Below, in pieces: positions 31,001 through 43,100 of a stretch of DNA of 64,000 nucleotides. The position numbers and the translations under genes were made by a program. The stretch covers positions 1-64,000 of the forward strand of contig JAVTVY010047934.1 in assembly GCA_036873755.1 (NCBI GenBank). The letters run 5' to 3'. Within the stretch, counting starts at the first letter, position 1; the number at the start of each line of letters is the position of its first letter. Source of the DNA: Hanleya hanleyi (taxonomy: Eukaryota > Mollusca > Polyplacophora > Lepidopleurida > Hanleyidae). The notes beneath the pieces are model-generated. The model ran no database searches. It was not told the DNA's origin and was given only the letters and a program-made list of their open reading frames with translations.

Positions 31001-34000
31001 ACTTTTTATTTTCAAATTGTCTGGAACCTCCTTAAGTGTGTCTTATCACCACAAAGTATCAAAATAACTAAGTACAAAATATTACATAAGTGTCTGTTTT
31101 GTGCAGAGATACAGTGATGTTCCTTTTAAAGGAACTGGATCCTGATCGATCGTCTAGCCGGCGTCATGCAAGATTTACCAGAAGAAATTATCACAGCAAA
31201 GGCCCAAACTATCTGGTGCACTTAGATGGCTATGACAAGCTCAAACCATACGGGTTTGCCATCCATGGTGCTATCTGTGGGTAAGTTTTCCTTTCTTGCA
31301 ACGTAATTTCATCAGCGTTTAATGATTGCCACTTTAGAAACTGCCATTTCATAATAAAAATCATCTAAGATTCTCAAGCCTATTCACGAGATGGCGTGAT
31401 CGAGAAAAGGTATCAACAAAGACGGGATCATGTATGTTTCAACTATTGCATAATATTTCACAAATAAGTGTATTGTTATGTAGATAAAAGCGTGAAAACT
31501 AAAAAAAAAAATACTAAAAATAGCATGCAGTTTTGGTACTGATTTATTATTTTGCTTTTGACTTAGAGCGTAAATCTATGAATTGAAGTTGCTATTTATA
31601 CAAATGTAGATTCTCAAGAAGAATTTTATGGCTAAAAGTTGGGCGGACGAACAACGACCCATATGTTGTCGCTGATTACTTCATGGATTTCATCGAAGAG
31701 ATAGGAGGTATGTAAAGCCTAGCACACTCGAATGATTATTGTTGCTGGTAACAGGATATTTTGTTGCTTACGACAAAATATTCTCGAGAATTCCTCTCGC
31801 GGATAACAGAACAATATTTATTGACGCCGGCAATAGGATGCAAATATTCCGTATAGTTAATATTTCAGATATAAAAACCATGATTCCAGAAGCGCCCATG
31901 TGCGGGCAATGCGGATTTCTGGAACCTGCTGCTGGCCGCGTCGGTCAATCACGACAGATCTTTTCTAAGAATTATTATCCGGAGATGCTTTTTGGTGTGT
32001 GGCCAAGGGCGTCAAGGTGTGTATTCGTCTGTATTCGTTGCCATGTTCTTCTTGTTCGTTGATATGGACACCATGTCTAACATTACCCGACCCGGTGGAA
32101 AGGGGGAGGGGGGTTACTTTCCGCTCCCTCTACTAAACTTTTTCAGGATGCTCGATAACGGCAAAACAGGACAGCAGGGGTACAGACTACTTTTGTTCTC
32201 CATTAATTAATCCTTTATCTATCCAGGTGTTCCTCGTTGTCTTCGTATGGATCGTGGGACAGAGAATGTCTTCATTGAAGACATCCAGAAGGCTTTTCGC
32301 TGGGACGACACAGACGAAATGGCTGGCGAGAAAAGTGTTGTTTTGGGGAGTTCGATGAGAAACCAGGTTGGTGATATTACACAATATCTTCAAATGTTTT
32401 GCCAAATTGAGATGACGTAATTCCAGGTCTGTGATAATGACAGAAATTCCCTTTCACAAGCAAGCTAAATGTTGATAAACACATTTCAAAACACTTTTAA
32501 CATATCTCCAGACCAAATTCGTCATAGTCCTTTCAGACAAAGCCCTAATAATATAATATATGTGAATATTACTATTGCCGAGTCCTGGTTGAGAAGTTAA
32601 GCGTTATGTTCGGCGTCTTGAATTTACTGTGGACGATGCGATTGAGAAGCATAGCGCGTTTCTCAAGAAAAAGGGTGTTCCCTAACCAACCACAGAAACG
32701 GACATACCAAAACTCAACATGCATAAGACACCATATAGGCCAGATTTACAGCTGGTCCTAAAACTTGCAAATCCAAACTCAAATCTATGTATTTTGTTAA
32801 CAAAAGCACTGCAGGACGTTAAAGCTTCTTGGGGAACGATACTGTGCAGCCATTTCGAAAAACTCTAACTTAGGATGAATGCGGATATGGAAAAAAATGT
32901 CTTTCGGATGAACTGGATAATATGGGCCACATGCCGTATAAACAAGTATCCACATGGGATTTCTCGACCTAAGTTACTGGATATGGCGTTAACCATGAAA
33001 GTGTGTTGCTTCATGTAAACTAACGCGTTTCATCGTTAACAAGACATGCTATTTCTATGGTGGCCGATAAGGGACATCGCTAGGTATGTGGTTTGGTAAC
33101 ACGAAGGCAGAATGCGAAGCGCGAAGGCAGGATGCGAAGCGCGAAGTCCAAACACGAAGGCAGGATGCGAAGTGCAAAGGCAGGATGCGAAGTGCGAAGG
33201 AAGGATGCGAAGCGCGAAGGCAGGATGCGAAGCGCGAAGTCCAAACACGACTTCGCGCTTCGCATCCTGCCTTCGTGTTTGAACTTCGCGCTTCGCATCC
33301 TGCATTCGCGCTTCGCATCCTGTCTTCGTGTTTGAACTTCGCGCTTCGCATCCTGCCTTCGCGCTTCGCATCCTGCCTTCGTGTTTGGACTTCGCGCTTC
33401 GCATCCTGCCTTCGTGTTACCAAACCACATACCTGAAACAATACAGCGATGTCCCTTATCGGCCATCATATATTTCAGCTGTATAAGGTAGAGAATATGA
33501 CAGTTTCCATTTGTTGAAGTTGTATATGTTTAGATAACTGTAACAATCAAAGTTTCATGTTTATTTTTTGCGTTTGATGTGTTCAACATTTCAGAGAATA
33601 GAGCGCTGGTGGTTGACCTTGAGACAGAGCGGTGGAGATTTTTGGATAAACCTCTTTAAGGATTTGGAATCACAAGGGCTGTTGGAGACAGATAACCTTA
33701 TTCACAAGTAAGAAATAACTGCATGATGATCTTCTAGTCTTGATTTCGCTTCTATGTCGCAACGTATAGGATCATCCAGGTCACCTTTCTCCGCTCTGAT
33801 GACCGACAGGGGACATCGCTGTATTGTGTTATGAATTGGATGTGAAGTCAGGATGCGAAGGACGAAGGCAGGATGCGAAGCGCGAAGTCAGGATGCGAAG
33901 TACGAAATCAGGATGCGAAGCGCGAAGTCAGGATGCGAAGGAAGAAGCCAGGATGCGAAGCACGAAGTCAATATGCGAATGCAGAATGCGAAGGACGAAT

Positions 34001-37000
34001 GCAGAATGCGAAGCACAATGCAAAGACTGGAAGCGAAGCGCGAAGTCAGGATGCGAAGGCAGAATGCGAAGCATGAAATCACCGAACCTGCCTTCGCGTC
34101 CTGACTCCGCGCTTCGCATCCTGGCTTCACACTTCGCAGCCTGACTTTGCATCCTGAGTTCGCGCTTCGCATCCTGCCTTCGTCATTCGCATCCTGCCTT
34201 CGCATCATGACTTCGCGCTTCGCATCTGCCTTCGTCCTTCGCATTCTTTTTCCTGGCTGTTTTTTCTTCTCTTTACTTCTTTTATACCCTCGATCTCTCC
34301 CGCACTTTCATCCCTTGCACATTTCACCGTCTTTCGCCGCTCTACCAGAATGGACCCCAGCTTCGGTAGGCTTGTAGTAGAAGGCGAGTGATGTAGCATT
34401 GTTGTGGTGTTGCCGAAATATTCAGAGCAACATTAAAACTATACTGTCTTCACTGTCAGAAGAATATGATACAGACGTGACCGTTGGAAATTAATCAAGC
34501 AGAACCCTGCGACCATATAAATGCTTGTCAGGTTGACCATATTCTTCTGGCAGTATTATATAGCGATTCATCCTACCACGTCGAATTTGATAGTTTTTAT
34601 AGACGCTTTGTGGGATTTAAGAATTGGTAGGGTTGGCGCAGATACATAGCAGTTAATTATTCAACGCTCCTATTTGTCGCTCCGATCTGAGAGCTGTAGA
34701 AGTGCTTGTCCAGTATTTGAGAGTTTCACTCCGGAATTTGAAGCTGTAGTCAAAGATACATACGCATCGTTTGTATTACCACTGATAAATTATTCAAAAC
34801 ATTATTATAAATTCTTGTTGTTCAGCGTGTATAAACATTATACAAGTAACATTTGTAGAATGAAATGGCAGGATGGTTATATTTGTTAAGTGCGATATAA
34901 ATCAAAACTCCAGATCACAGAAATGTTGTAATCTATTACAGGGAATGCGTAAGGTTCTGTTTTACTGAACTGATTCAAGCAGAACTTGACCAGATTGCCA
35001 GTGAGTGGAACCAGCATCGTTTATGTACAAGGAGTCACTCTGATGGCAGGGTATATGGAAAACCAGATGTCCTTTTTCACCTACCACATCTCTATGGTAA
35101 GGGCTCTGGTGAAGCTAACCTAGCCAGTCCATGACTGTATAATTGAGTCTACCATAGCTTCGAGGTGGGTGTCAGGGTTGAGGCTGGTTTGCAGCTGATA
35201 CTATATTCCATATGGTCAACTTAATTCCATCGGTATTAATTTTTTACATAATTATCAAGTTGAACGAAGATTTTTAACATCAATCAAAAAGTGCCATTTC
35301 CTTCATGAATGACCGCGGTCGGGTACCTCAGTGATAGATTCTCCGCCTGGGCGCAGTAGGCCGGGGTTCGAATCCCGGTCTGGTCATATCGAAGACTTTA
35401 AAAATTGTAGTTACTGCTTCTTCGCTTGGCATTCTGCAATAAGGCATAGTCGCAACACAACGAAAAAAGACAGATTCTCTTCCTGATATACCGTGGCGCC
35501 TGGCCTCGTTTTGTCCTGAAACCAGGGCAATGTCACAGCGACTGAGCAACTGGCGATGCGAACCAAATTTATCCGCACTGACGTTCAGCGATGGAGTCTT
35601 GCCCGTTCAAAAGAAAAAACAAGGTCACCCGGCTCAAGTGAGCCACGGTATGTTAGGAAGAGTATCGGCATTGTTTTCCAGAATATGGTAGGATTCTGCT
35701 GGTGGACTGTTAGTCCCCGAGACACTCCATCTGTAACTAGTCTCGACAATGTTTACCCCATGTTGAAGCGTTTACTCTATCAGACGTCCACGATGCTCAT
35801 CCATTAACATCAGATGAGTTGTTTGAGCTGATCTGTCATCACAGCTCCCGATCTAGTGTATCTAATTCCGCTTAAGCCGGTGCTAGGGGCCGTGTGGATA
35901 CTTCATAGTATCCACATGAACATCTGCAATAAAAGTGCGGCTGAGATACTGAGGCTACGTCCGAGAATCCAGGTGTCGAATTCTTTCCTGTAGAATGATA
36001 TTGTTGCTCTTTAGTCGCCAGACGTCGTCAATTTTTCCCACCTCTTGCATATCGCTCCAATTTACAGTGGCGTTTTGCGACTATGGCATTAACCCTACCT
36101 GGCTTGGGGGGACCCCCGTTGTTGTTTTTTTTCTCCTATCTCTGGAACGAGAAAAAAATTGAGAGACAACTCCATGACTTTTTAGAATATCATATTAAGG
36201 TTAATTTCAGCCTATTGGCATGACCCTCCGAGCAGAGGATCATGAGCAAATTCAAAATGGCGACCATGTGGGGTAGAAAGAAAAGTGATGTTTTCGTCAG
36301 ATTTTTTCCTTTTGTTTTTATTTTCTGGATGGAAAAGTGGGTAAAACATATGTTATTTCATATCAGGTTATTATTTACTAAATTATCACGCAGTTAAGGG
36401 GGCAGAGAAACGACTGGTGTCAGGATAATGTGACCCTTGTCTACTGCCTGGTACCTCGGTGTGTAACAACACTTTCAAATGCATCATCTGGACTGCCATG
36501 TCGCAAGAAGTGGCCGTCGATATATGCCTGAATACCTTTGAAAGCGACGTTGAGCTCATCTTCCCTAACCAAGTCGACTGAATCACAATGTTTCCTACGC
36601 CGCCTTGGCGTACTTCGCTAGTGAAGTTCAAACGCCGACACTGATGAATGGAATGCCGCTGGCCATAGCTGCAGCGGTACCGATCTACTGGCGCGTGATA
36701 GGCCAACGTGGGGAAAAATGGGATATATGTTCTCGGCTATCTGTTCCAACCGGTGATCAAGATTTCTCTAAGTGCACACGACTGCCTTTATTATCAGCTT
36801 ATTTCTGTGTGGAATACACTGAATATATTGTATGTGGCGTATTCCTTTATATTGCCCTAGATATCATATGGTGCCTCAGCTAAACTAATATCGAATTGCA
36901 GTAACCGGGACTACATGCAGGTCTACCTCGTTTGCCCGGAGATGCATCAAGTTCATATTCAAGTCTGTCATTTTACATAACACCGACGGCTTAATTTGAA

Positions 37001-37431
37001 AATGAAGGAGAGAAACGCTGGTTGAATAACTCACACAAAATATAGACTCCCGCCAGGTGGCGTGGTGAAAAACTCGCATTACACTAGCGAAATACAATAA
37101 GGTGACGTAGAGAACATCAAGTATATAGTCGACCTGGTTAGCGAAGATGCGTTGGACCCTACATCTGTCACTGTTACGTTGCTGTAATTTCGTTTGATGT
37201 TGTCAATGAACAGGTGCTGTCGATTACAAATTCGGAGTGGACTCTGGCGATATTTGGCAAATTAAGCTCATGTGCAAGGGTTCTCGAGCTTCTGGATGCG
37301 AGCAGGACTTTGAACACCTTTGCCTAACGACGCTCAGAGAGAACGGCAAGACCAAACCAACGTCAGTGGACGGGGCCATAGATCTGTATGGCTGGCTGAA
37401 TGGAAAACTTCGGCAAAATGATACAACGTAA
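28070..37431 (+). CDS. DDE (rve-fold) integrase-type transposase, 407 aa, 10 coding exons
   Basis: Coding exons: 28070-28127, 28274-28364, 30108-30198, 30427-30512, 31107-31280, 31610-31707, 32227-32366, 33595-33707, 34942-35096, 37214-37431. All introns are GT-AG. Lengths sum to 1224 nt and every junction keeps phase, giving 407 aa and TAA. Residues about 20-65 form a helix-turn-helix-like region ('YVDAGYTNKEISAVL', then 'TLKRRLRQHRIRR'). The integrase core carries Asp149 (HLDGYDK), Asp208 (RMDRGTEN) and Glu249 (NQRIE), a D-x58-D-x40-E triad. The C-terminal part has 'WNQHRL' and 'GRVYGKPDVLF', common in this family of animal integrase-core proteins. It should cut and join transposon ends in the nucleus. 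A leader exon lies in the left TIR (donor 27757/27758). Introns hold nested elements at 28468-30019, 33056-33470 and 35313-36600. Confidence 0.88.
28468..30019. mobile_element. 1.55-kb non-autonomous element in transposase intron (5-bp duplication GTATT)
   Basis: Terminal inverted repeats CATGGGCGTCGCTAGG... and ...CCTAGCGACGCCCCTG, with G/C homopolymer tracts just inside. GTATT flanks both sides (28463-28467, 30020-30024). Inside are four tandem units beginning 'ggcg[a/g]gggtccaggggccgcctagg' at about 28525, 28858, 29189 and 29497 (period about 310-330 bp). No transposase; the superfamily is uncertain. Confidence 0.7.
33056..33470. mobile_element. 415-bp non-autonomous relative of the 26-kb transposon
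   Basis: It starts TATGGTGGCCGATAAGGGAC and ends with the inverse ('...CCCTTATCGGCCATCATA'), sharing the terminal 12 bp with the large element. It is flanked by a 6-bp duplication TATTTC (33050-33055, 33471-33476). The interior is a near palindrome of 'gaagcgcgaaggcaggatgc' words. It lies in the intron between transposase exons 7 and 8. The 116-129-aa frames here are repeat artefacts. Confidence 0.85.
33797..34245. repeat. Second, decayed relative of the 415-bp element
   Basis: The left end 'gaccgacaggggacatcgctg' resembles the MITE terminus, and 'gaagcgcgaagtcaggatgc' words fill the interior in both directions. No matching right end is found, so it is truncated or rearranged. It lies in the intron between transposase exons 8 and 9. 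Confidence 0.6.
35313..35570 (+). repeat. tRNA-derived SINE
   Basis: The head has a Pol III A-box-like TACCTCAGTGATAG (35324) and a canonical B box GGTTCGAATCC (35365-35375). A SINE body follows ('actgcttcttcgcttggcattctgcaataaggc'). It is not a working tRNA because the acceptor stem does not pair well. It lies in the last intron of the transposase gene. Confidence 0.6.
35690..36060 (-). repeat. Dispersed repeat family R, copy 1
   Basis: The same sequence recurs inverted at 54545-54900 and 55330-55720. Landmarks: 'tctaattccgcttaagccggtgctaggggcc', 'atccacatgaaca', 'gctgagatactgaggct'. No coding sense. Confidence 0.65.
36064..36400 (+). repeat. Dispersed repeat family, copy C
   Basis: Matches copies A and B ('attaaccctacctgg', 'gaggatcatgagcaaattcaaaatggcgacc', 'gatgttttcgtcagat', 'tatttcatatcaggttattatttac'). 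It is followed to about 36600 by a SINE-like tail ending '..cctttgaaagcgacgttgagc'. Confidence 0.65.
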
Positions 37432-37454
37432 AGTTTACTGCCTCTGGTATAATT

Positions 37455-38062
37455 CAGAAAGGACTTTGATCACCTTTGCCTAATTACTCTTAGATAGAGC
37501 GGTAGAACCTACCCACAACTGTTCCTATCAATAATACCTTCATTGATCTCCGTGTGCTATAACCCGTACCGTATAAAAGTTCATTTTGATGCTCCTTACC
37601 TGTTATTTTCGGGAAGCTAATTCCTTCTTTTCCACGCTTGTCGCTTTTATTAAAGTTTTCGGCGCTGCTGATCAGCCGTACAAGAGCCGTTTTCACATCG
37701 AACCTAACTTTCCCCGTGTTACGGTAGACGTCATATTGTCTACCTGCGCATGCGTAGTGGCCCAAATACACGCAATATGGCGTCTACCGTAACATGGGGA
37801 AAGTCAGGGTGGATGTGAAAACGGCTCTTGTACAGCTGATCAGCAGCGCCGGAAACTTTAATAAAAGCGACAAGCGTGGAAAAGAAGGAATTAGCTTCCC
37901 GAAAATAACAGGAAAGGAGCATCAAAATGAACTTTATACGGTACGGGTTATAGCACACGGAGATCAATGAACGCCATGTGTGACTATCATCCGAAGGTAT
38001 TATTGAAAGGAACAGTTGTGGCTAGGTAAAACCAAACCAACGACGGTGGAAGGCGCCATAGT
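37455..38062 (+). repeat. Partial duplicate of the last transposase exon, split by a foldback element
   Basis: 37458-37489 ('ggactttgatcacctttgcctaa') copies part of exon 37214-37431, and 38031-38062 ('accaaaccaacgacggtgg') copies the next part. Between them sits a near-perfect palindrome (37495-38030, arms about 230 bp, centre about 37760) pairing 'acaactgttcctatcaataa' with its complement. The palindrome evidently inserted into a duplicated exon piece. Confidence 0.7.
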
Positions 38063-38439
38063 ATGATAATACAGAGAGAGGGGATCACAACACAAAAACA
38101 GAAACGTTGTCAGCATACTGTAAATTTTATTTTATCTGTAACTCTTATACTTTGTTCATTAAAAATATCAAATTACTTGGAATGATCTTGAAATACATTC
38201 ACTGTGATCACCAGAGGGACATATCCCATGTTGTGCGTTATACACAGTATACAATTACATGCAAATCATTTTGTCTGAAACATTGTAAAAACATCAATGA
38301 TACATTGAAAATAAAATTCCTTAAAATCTAAGGAATATTCCCCGACTATTGCATCAGCGGAATATTCCTTTAAATTCCCTAAAAAAAATCGTCAGAGCAT
38401 GTCACGGAATTTCCTGAACATGGTAAGGTATGTTCCTTA

Positions 38440-39225
38440 GTTATGCTATGGAATATTCCGTTGGTGCAATAGCCGGGAAATATTTCTTAACTTCTTAAGA
38501 TTTCAGTGTACAAACGTTTCATCACAGCACCTTTCGGGTTCACTAACTAAAGACACCCATTTAACAAACAGAATACTTGAAATGACTAGCTTTCAAACAC
38601 GATTGATTATATCATGCCCTTCTCTCGTTCTTTGGCACTGTATAAAATTGGAATAATTTTTATCATTTGCATTATGTGAATAACTTGACAGTACAATACA
38701 GATTAGTATCAATATACTCCCGATAACCTTTCATTAAAACACCAATGTGATTCACCAAACTATGGAGCTTACTGTGAACCTTGTAGCTCCACGTAAATAC
38801 TAAATATAGCAAATGACCAAACACATCGCGGTATCCTGCATCCAATCTTTAACACAGTATGAAAGTACTCACAGTTATGTGCAATAACCGGAGAATATTC
38901 CTTAATTTTTTAAGAATATTTTTTTCAGTGTACAAACGTTTCATTGCAGCATCTTGTGGGTTCACCAAGACTAAAGACACCAAATTAACAAACAGAATGC
39001 TTGAAATGACTAGCTTTCAAAAACAATTGATTATATATATCATGCCCTTCTCTCGTTCTGTGGCACTGTATAAAATTGGAATAATTTTTATCATTTGCAA
39101 AATGTAAATAACTTGACAGTAAAATACAAATTATTATCAATTATGCGTCCGATAACCTTTCATGAAAACACCATTGTGGTTCACAAAGCTATGAAGATTA
39201 CCTGTGAACCTTGAAGCTCCATGCA
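38440..39225 (+). repeat. Two-copy tandem duplication, offset 422 bp
   Basis: About 38440-38800 is repeated at about 38865-39225. Shared strings include 'gaaatgactagctttcaaa' and 'ttggaataatttttatcat'. It is non-coding and lies between the 3' ends of the two convergent genes. Confidence 0.8.
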
Positions 39226-39477
39226 AAATTTAAAGATATCTCATTACCGCAAATACCCCGTTAACCAGAGTTGCACCTTCAACATGATATAAAGTATAAA
39301 ATTATTCAAACTCCTCCGTCTTTTTAAAATATTATATGTAAAAAAAAGATAATAATATGAAAATAACTGTACATAAACACGATTTTTGCCTAAATGTTGT
39401 TTAAGATCGATGATGCAGACCTTTAATTGCAGCACATGTCTGCCATTAAACTGACGAATCCAAATTAAAGTGATACC

Positions 39478-40122
39478 CTCAAGAGGAAACCCTCAAGTAA
39501 AATTTCCATCAAATGAAAGACCATTGCAAATAGTGTGAGAAAATGTTTATTGTAATTGTTTACGATTTTATTACACAGAGTAAACTGCAAATAAAGCATG
39601 GTATTCTATGGTGGCCTGTTGCAATCATATTTAAGTCCACTGACGTCACACTACCTTAATACATATATTTGTAACTATGTATGCACTTTCCAATGCTTGA
39701 TTCAAGCTTAACGTGTGTATACATTGAGTTTCGACACAGACTCACTGTTTCAATGTGCATGTTTCACCCAAATCTGTGAGATGGTAATTCATAAGTGTTA
39801 AGTGAATTTGAATCTTGCATTTAATTTCCGCGATTTTTGTGAAACATGCACATTGGAACAGTGATTCTGTGTCGAAATTCAAAGTATACACACCTTAAGC
39901 TTGAATCAAGCATTGGAAGGCGCATATACTGTTTGAAATATATGTATTAAGGCACGTCACTGGACCTAAATATGATTGCAACAGACCATAGTAGAATACC
40001 ATGCTTTATTTACAGTTTACTCTAATAAAATTGTGTACAAAAATCATAAAAACTTACAATGAATATTTTCCGACACTGCTTGCAATGGTCTTTCATTTGA
40101 TGGAAACTACACTTGAGGGTTT
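39478..40122. repeat. 640-bp palindrome (arms about 300 bp) near the HECT gene stop
   Basis: 'gaccattgcaaatagtg' and 'ccatcaaatgaaaga' at the left recur inverted near 40080-40110. 'tgcttgattcaagcttaa' and 'gtgcatgtttcac' pair across the centre near 39800. Arms carry scattered mismatches. The right arm ends about 50 bp before the HECT stop codon, so it may overlap the 3' UTR. Confidence 0.8.
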
Positions 40123-40170
40123 ACGATGATTTTAAGAGAAGTCAGAAGATGTGAACAACATGACAAACTT

Positions 40171-43100
40171 TTACTCGCTGGTGAACAGTTGGAAACTGAT
40201 TGCGGCAGTCATGTTCTTCTTAAACAGCTCGTAGTCTGTGATAACAGGGATATCTATACTGTTTGCACAAGTATTTCCGAAAGGAAAGTTTTCTCGATCC
40301 TCTTCTCCTTTGTCCTGTAGATGATGGAATCTCAGTACCGGTTCTGGGTTGAAACCAAGTGGTGGAATAGAATCTGCACCGGTGGCAAAGATGAGCATTT
40401 TCTGGAGTGTGGTATCCTCAGTTCCGTCTGCAGGACAAAATACACAACTTTCAGACTTTCGAATGAGTTAAAATTTTAACGTGAAAGTTAATCCTGACTG
40501 ATAATCCCACACCCCACTACAGCAAGCCGCCAGACGCATGTGGCTATTCGTTATGTCTAAGTCATGAACTCCACTTTCTCCTTCGAAATTCGTTACTCTG
40601 AGAATGACGACATCAACAAGAACGAAACACGATATGTTGATTGGCCCATGTCGGCTATTTGAAATTGACGGAGTTGACGTCCATGACTTGGACGAAGGAT
40701 CACACATGAGCTTTCACAATAATTCCCCAAAACAACATAATGATATAAGATCTGAAACCGATATAATCTGTATTATATCTGTATCTGTATTTCCTGTCCA
40801 AATCCATTACCTGAAAATCTAACTTCTTTTCTTCTAACAATCTTTTGATTGGTCCATGGAGACCACCATGGAGAATTTTACCGAAAATAGAATTTCGAGA
40901 AACCTTGAACCATCGATAAAGCAACCAAGTTTCGCGTAAATCGGTTCAGTGGTTCCTCTGCAGAAAAGCTAGGACTGTTTAATTAATAGAAAATTTGGAC
41001 AAAAAATGAAAAGAATAACTTGCGTTTGGGAAATGATAAACATGGACAGACAGGGATGGCCTAATGAACCATGTTCATAAAGCGTACTTAAATGAATTTC
41101 ACACAATTTCCTAATAGATCTGTATGTTTTATAGTGGTACTATAACATAACCTTCAATGTCGAGTAGATAATCCCTCCAGTTAGTCATGGTAACCTCTTC
41201 TCGCCTTCTCCGGTTACTTCCGGGCTCGGAAAATTCGGCCACAAAGAGGTTGTCTATCACGGCCGAAGTGAGTCGACGATCACCGATGAAACAAAGAAGC
41301 TCTTTCATTGCCTCTTTGGATTCTCTAATGGCCGATAGGACACCGAGCACAGCTAGTCCATCGCAAAATCTAAACATGAAACAAATCGTTAACATTTATA
41401 ATTCTGATGACATCCACTGCAACAGCTTTCATTTTTTTTGGGTGAAATTCATTTTCATGTTTGCTATACCTTTGTGGTCATGCATGAACAAAAACAATCT
41501 TTAATCAGATAAAGATAGCCCCCTATATTTTGTCATATACAATATCCAAAACTGATGTATACAGACATGACTTTTATGGCTATAGATTGCTAAATGGTTA
41601 AATTATTTGTGGGGGTCGTTGTGAGGTGTGTTGTTGGTCAGTTGGTGACTAGTAGATCCGTTATGGATCCGTTGTGGTGCTCAGTAGACCCATTGTAGGT
41701 CAATTCTGATCAGTTGTGTGTCCGTTTCGGTGATTAGGCCCATTGTGGGTCCATTCTGGTCAGTTGTGAGTCCGTTGTGGTCATTAGTAGACCCATTGTG
41801 GGTCCATTCTGGTCAGTTGTGGGTCCGTTGTGGTGATTAGTAGATCCGTTATGGATCCGTTGTGGTGATTAGTAGACCCATTGTGAGTCCATTCTGGTCA
41901 GATGTGAGTCCGTTGTGGTGATTAGTAGATCCGTTGTCGTGATTAGTACACCCATTGTGGGTCCATTCTGGTCAGTTGTGAGTCCGTTGTGGTGATTGGT
42001 AGATCCGTTGTGGTGATTAGTAGACCCATTGTGAGTCCATTCTGGTCAGATGTGAGTCCGTTGTGGTGATTAGTAGACCCATTGTGAGTCCATTCTGGTC
42101 AGATGTGAGTCCGTTGTGGTGATTAGTAGATCCGTTGTGGTGATTAGTACACCCATTGTGGGTCCATTCTGGTCAGTTGTGAGTCCGTTGTGGTGATTGG
42201 TAGATCCGTTGTGGTGATTAGTAGACCCATTGTGAGTCCATTCTGGTCAGATGTGAGTCCGTTGTGGTGATTAGTAGACCCATTGTGAGTCCATTCTGGT
42301 CAGATGTGAGTCCGTTGTGGTGATTAGTAGATCCATTCTGATCAGTTGTGGGTCCATTGTGGTGATTAGTAGAACCGTTGTGGTCCGTCGTGCATCCGTT
42401 GTGATGATTAGTATATGTACACTTGGGTGTTTAGTAGGACCCCTTATCAGTTCATTTCAATTCATGCTACCGTGAACTTACTGATCAAAACATTCCTTCA
42501 CACGTCCGATAACGAGGAAATGGACCAGAGCAGCCACAAGCGAGTCTTTTTTCCTTACATCTATTGTCAAATGGTAGCAACCTGCGACCTCTATTAGGGT
42601 TTCCGCCTCTTCGACAGCTTTGTCGAAGGATGGAGCATCCAAAGCATCGGCAACCTGTACAATAACCCGTGGCGGGGGACAAAGATTATGTGAAAAATCA
42701 AAGACATACAACGTTTGGCTGTATTGAAAAGGCAGTTTTGTGAATGAATGGCAGTATTGAAAAGGCAGTTTTGTGAATGAATGGCAGTATTTTGATCTAT
42801 GCATAGAAGTGATTGAAGTATTTGATAACTGTTTTGTAAAGTGGTTTGACTCACATCGACATGTTATTTTTGCCTTTGCTTTCTGTACATTTGCTTTGTT
42901 TACCTTCTGGACTTTGTTTCTGTGGCTATGATCTGCAATGTGGTCAATCTCCGGATGTAAATTTTCAATCCCATCAGCCAGGGCTCTGTACATCAGAGGA
43001 CTTAAAAATTGTGGCAACGGGCCCTGGTGAACAATGGAATAAGCCATCATTTTACCTACGGTAGCATATGATCCGGTCTGCAGAGCTGAAACATATACAA

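Noticed and set aside
33036..33469. Overlapping frames on both strands (116-129 aa, 'GCEARSSNTKAGCEA')
   Set aside because: Low-complexity palindromic interior of a 415-bp non-autonomous element; frames open on both strands.
35313..35395. Functional tRNA gene
   Set aside because: A and B boxes are present but the acceptor stem does not pair well and a SINE body follows.
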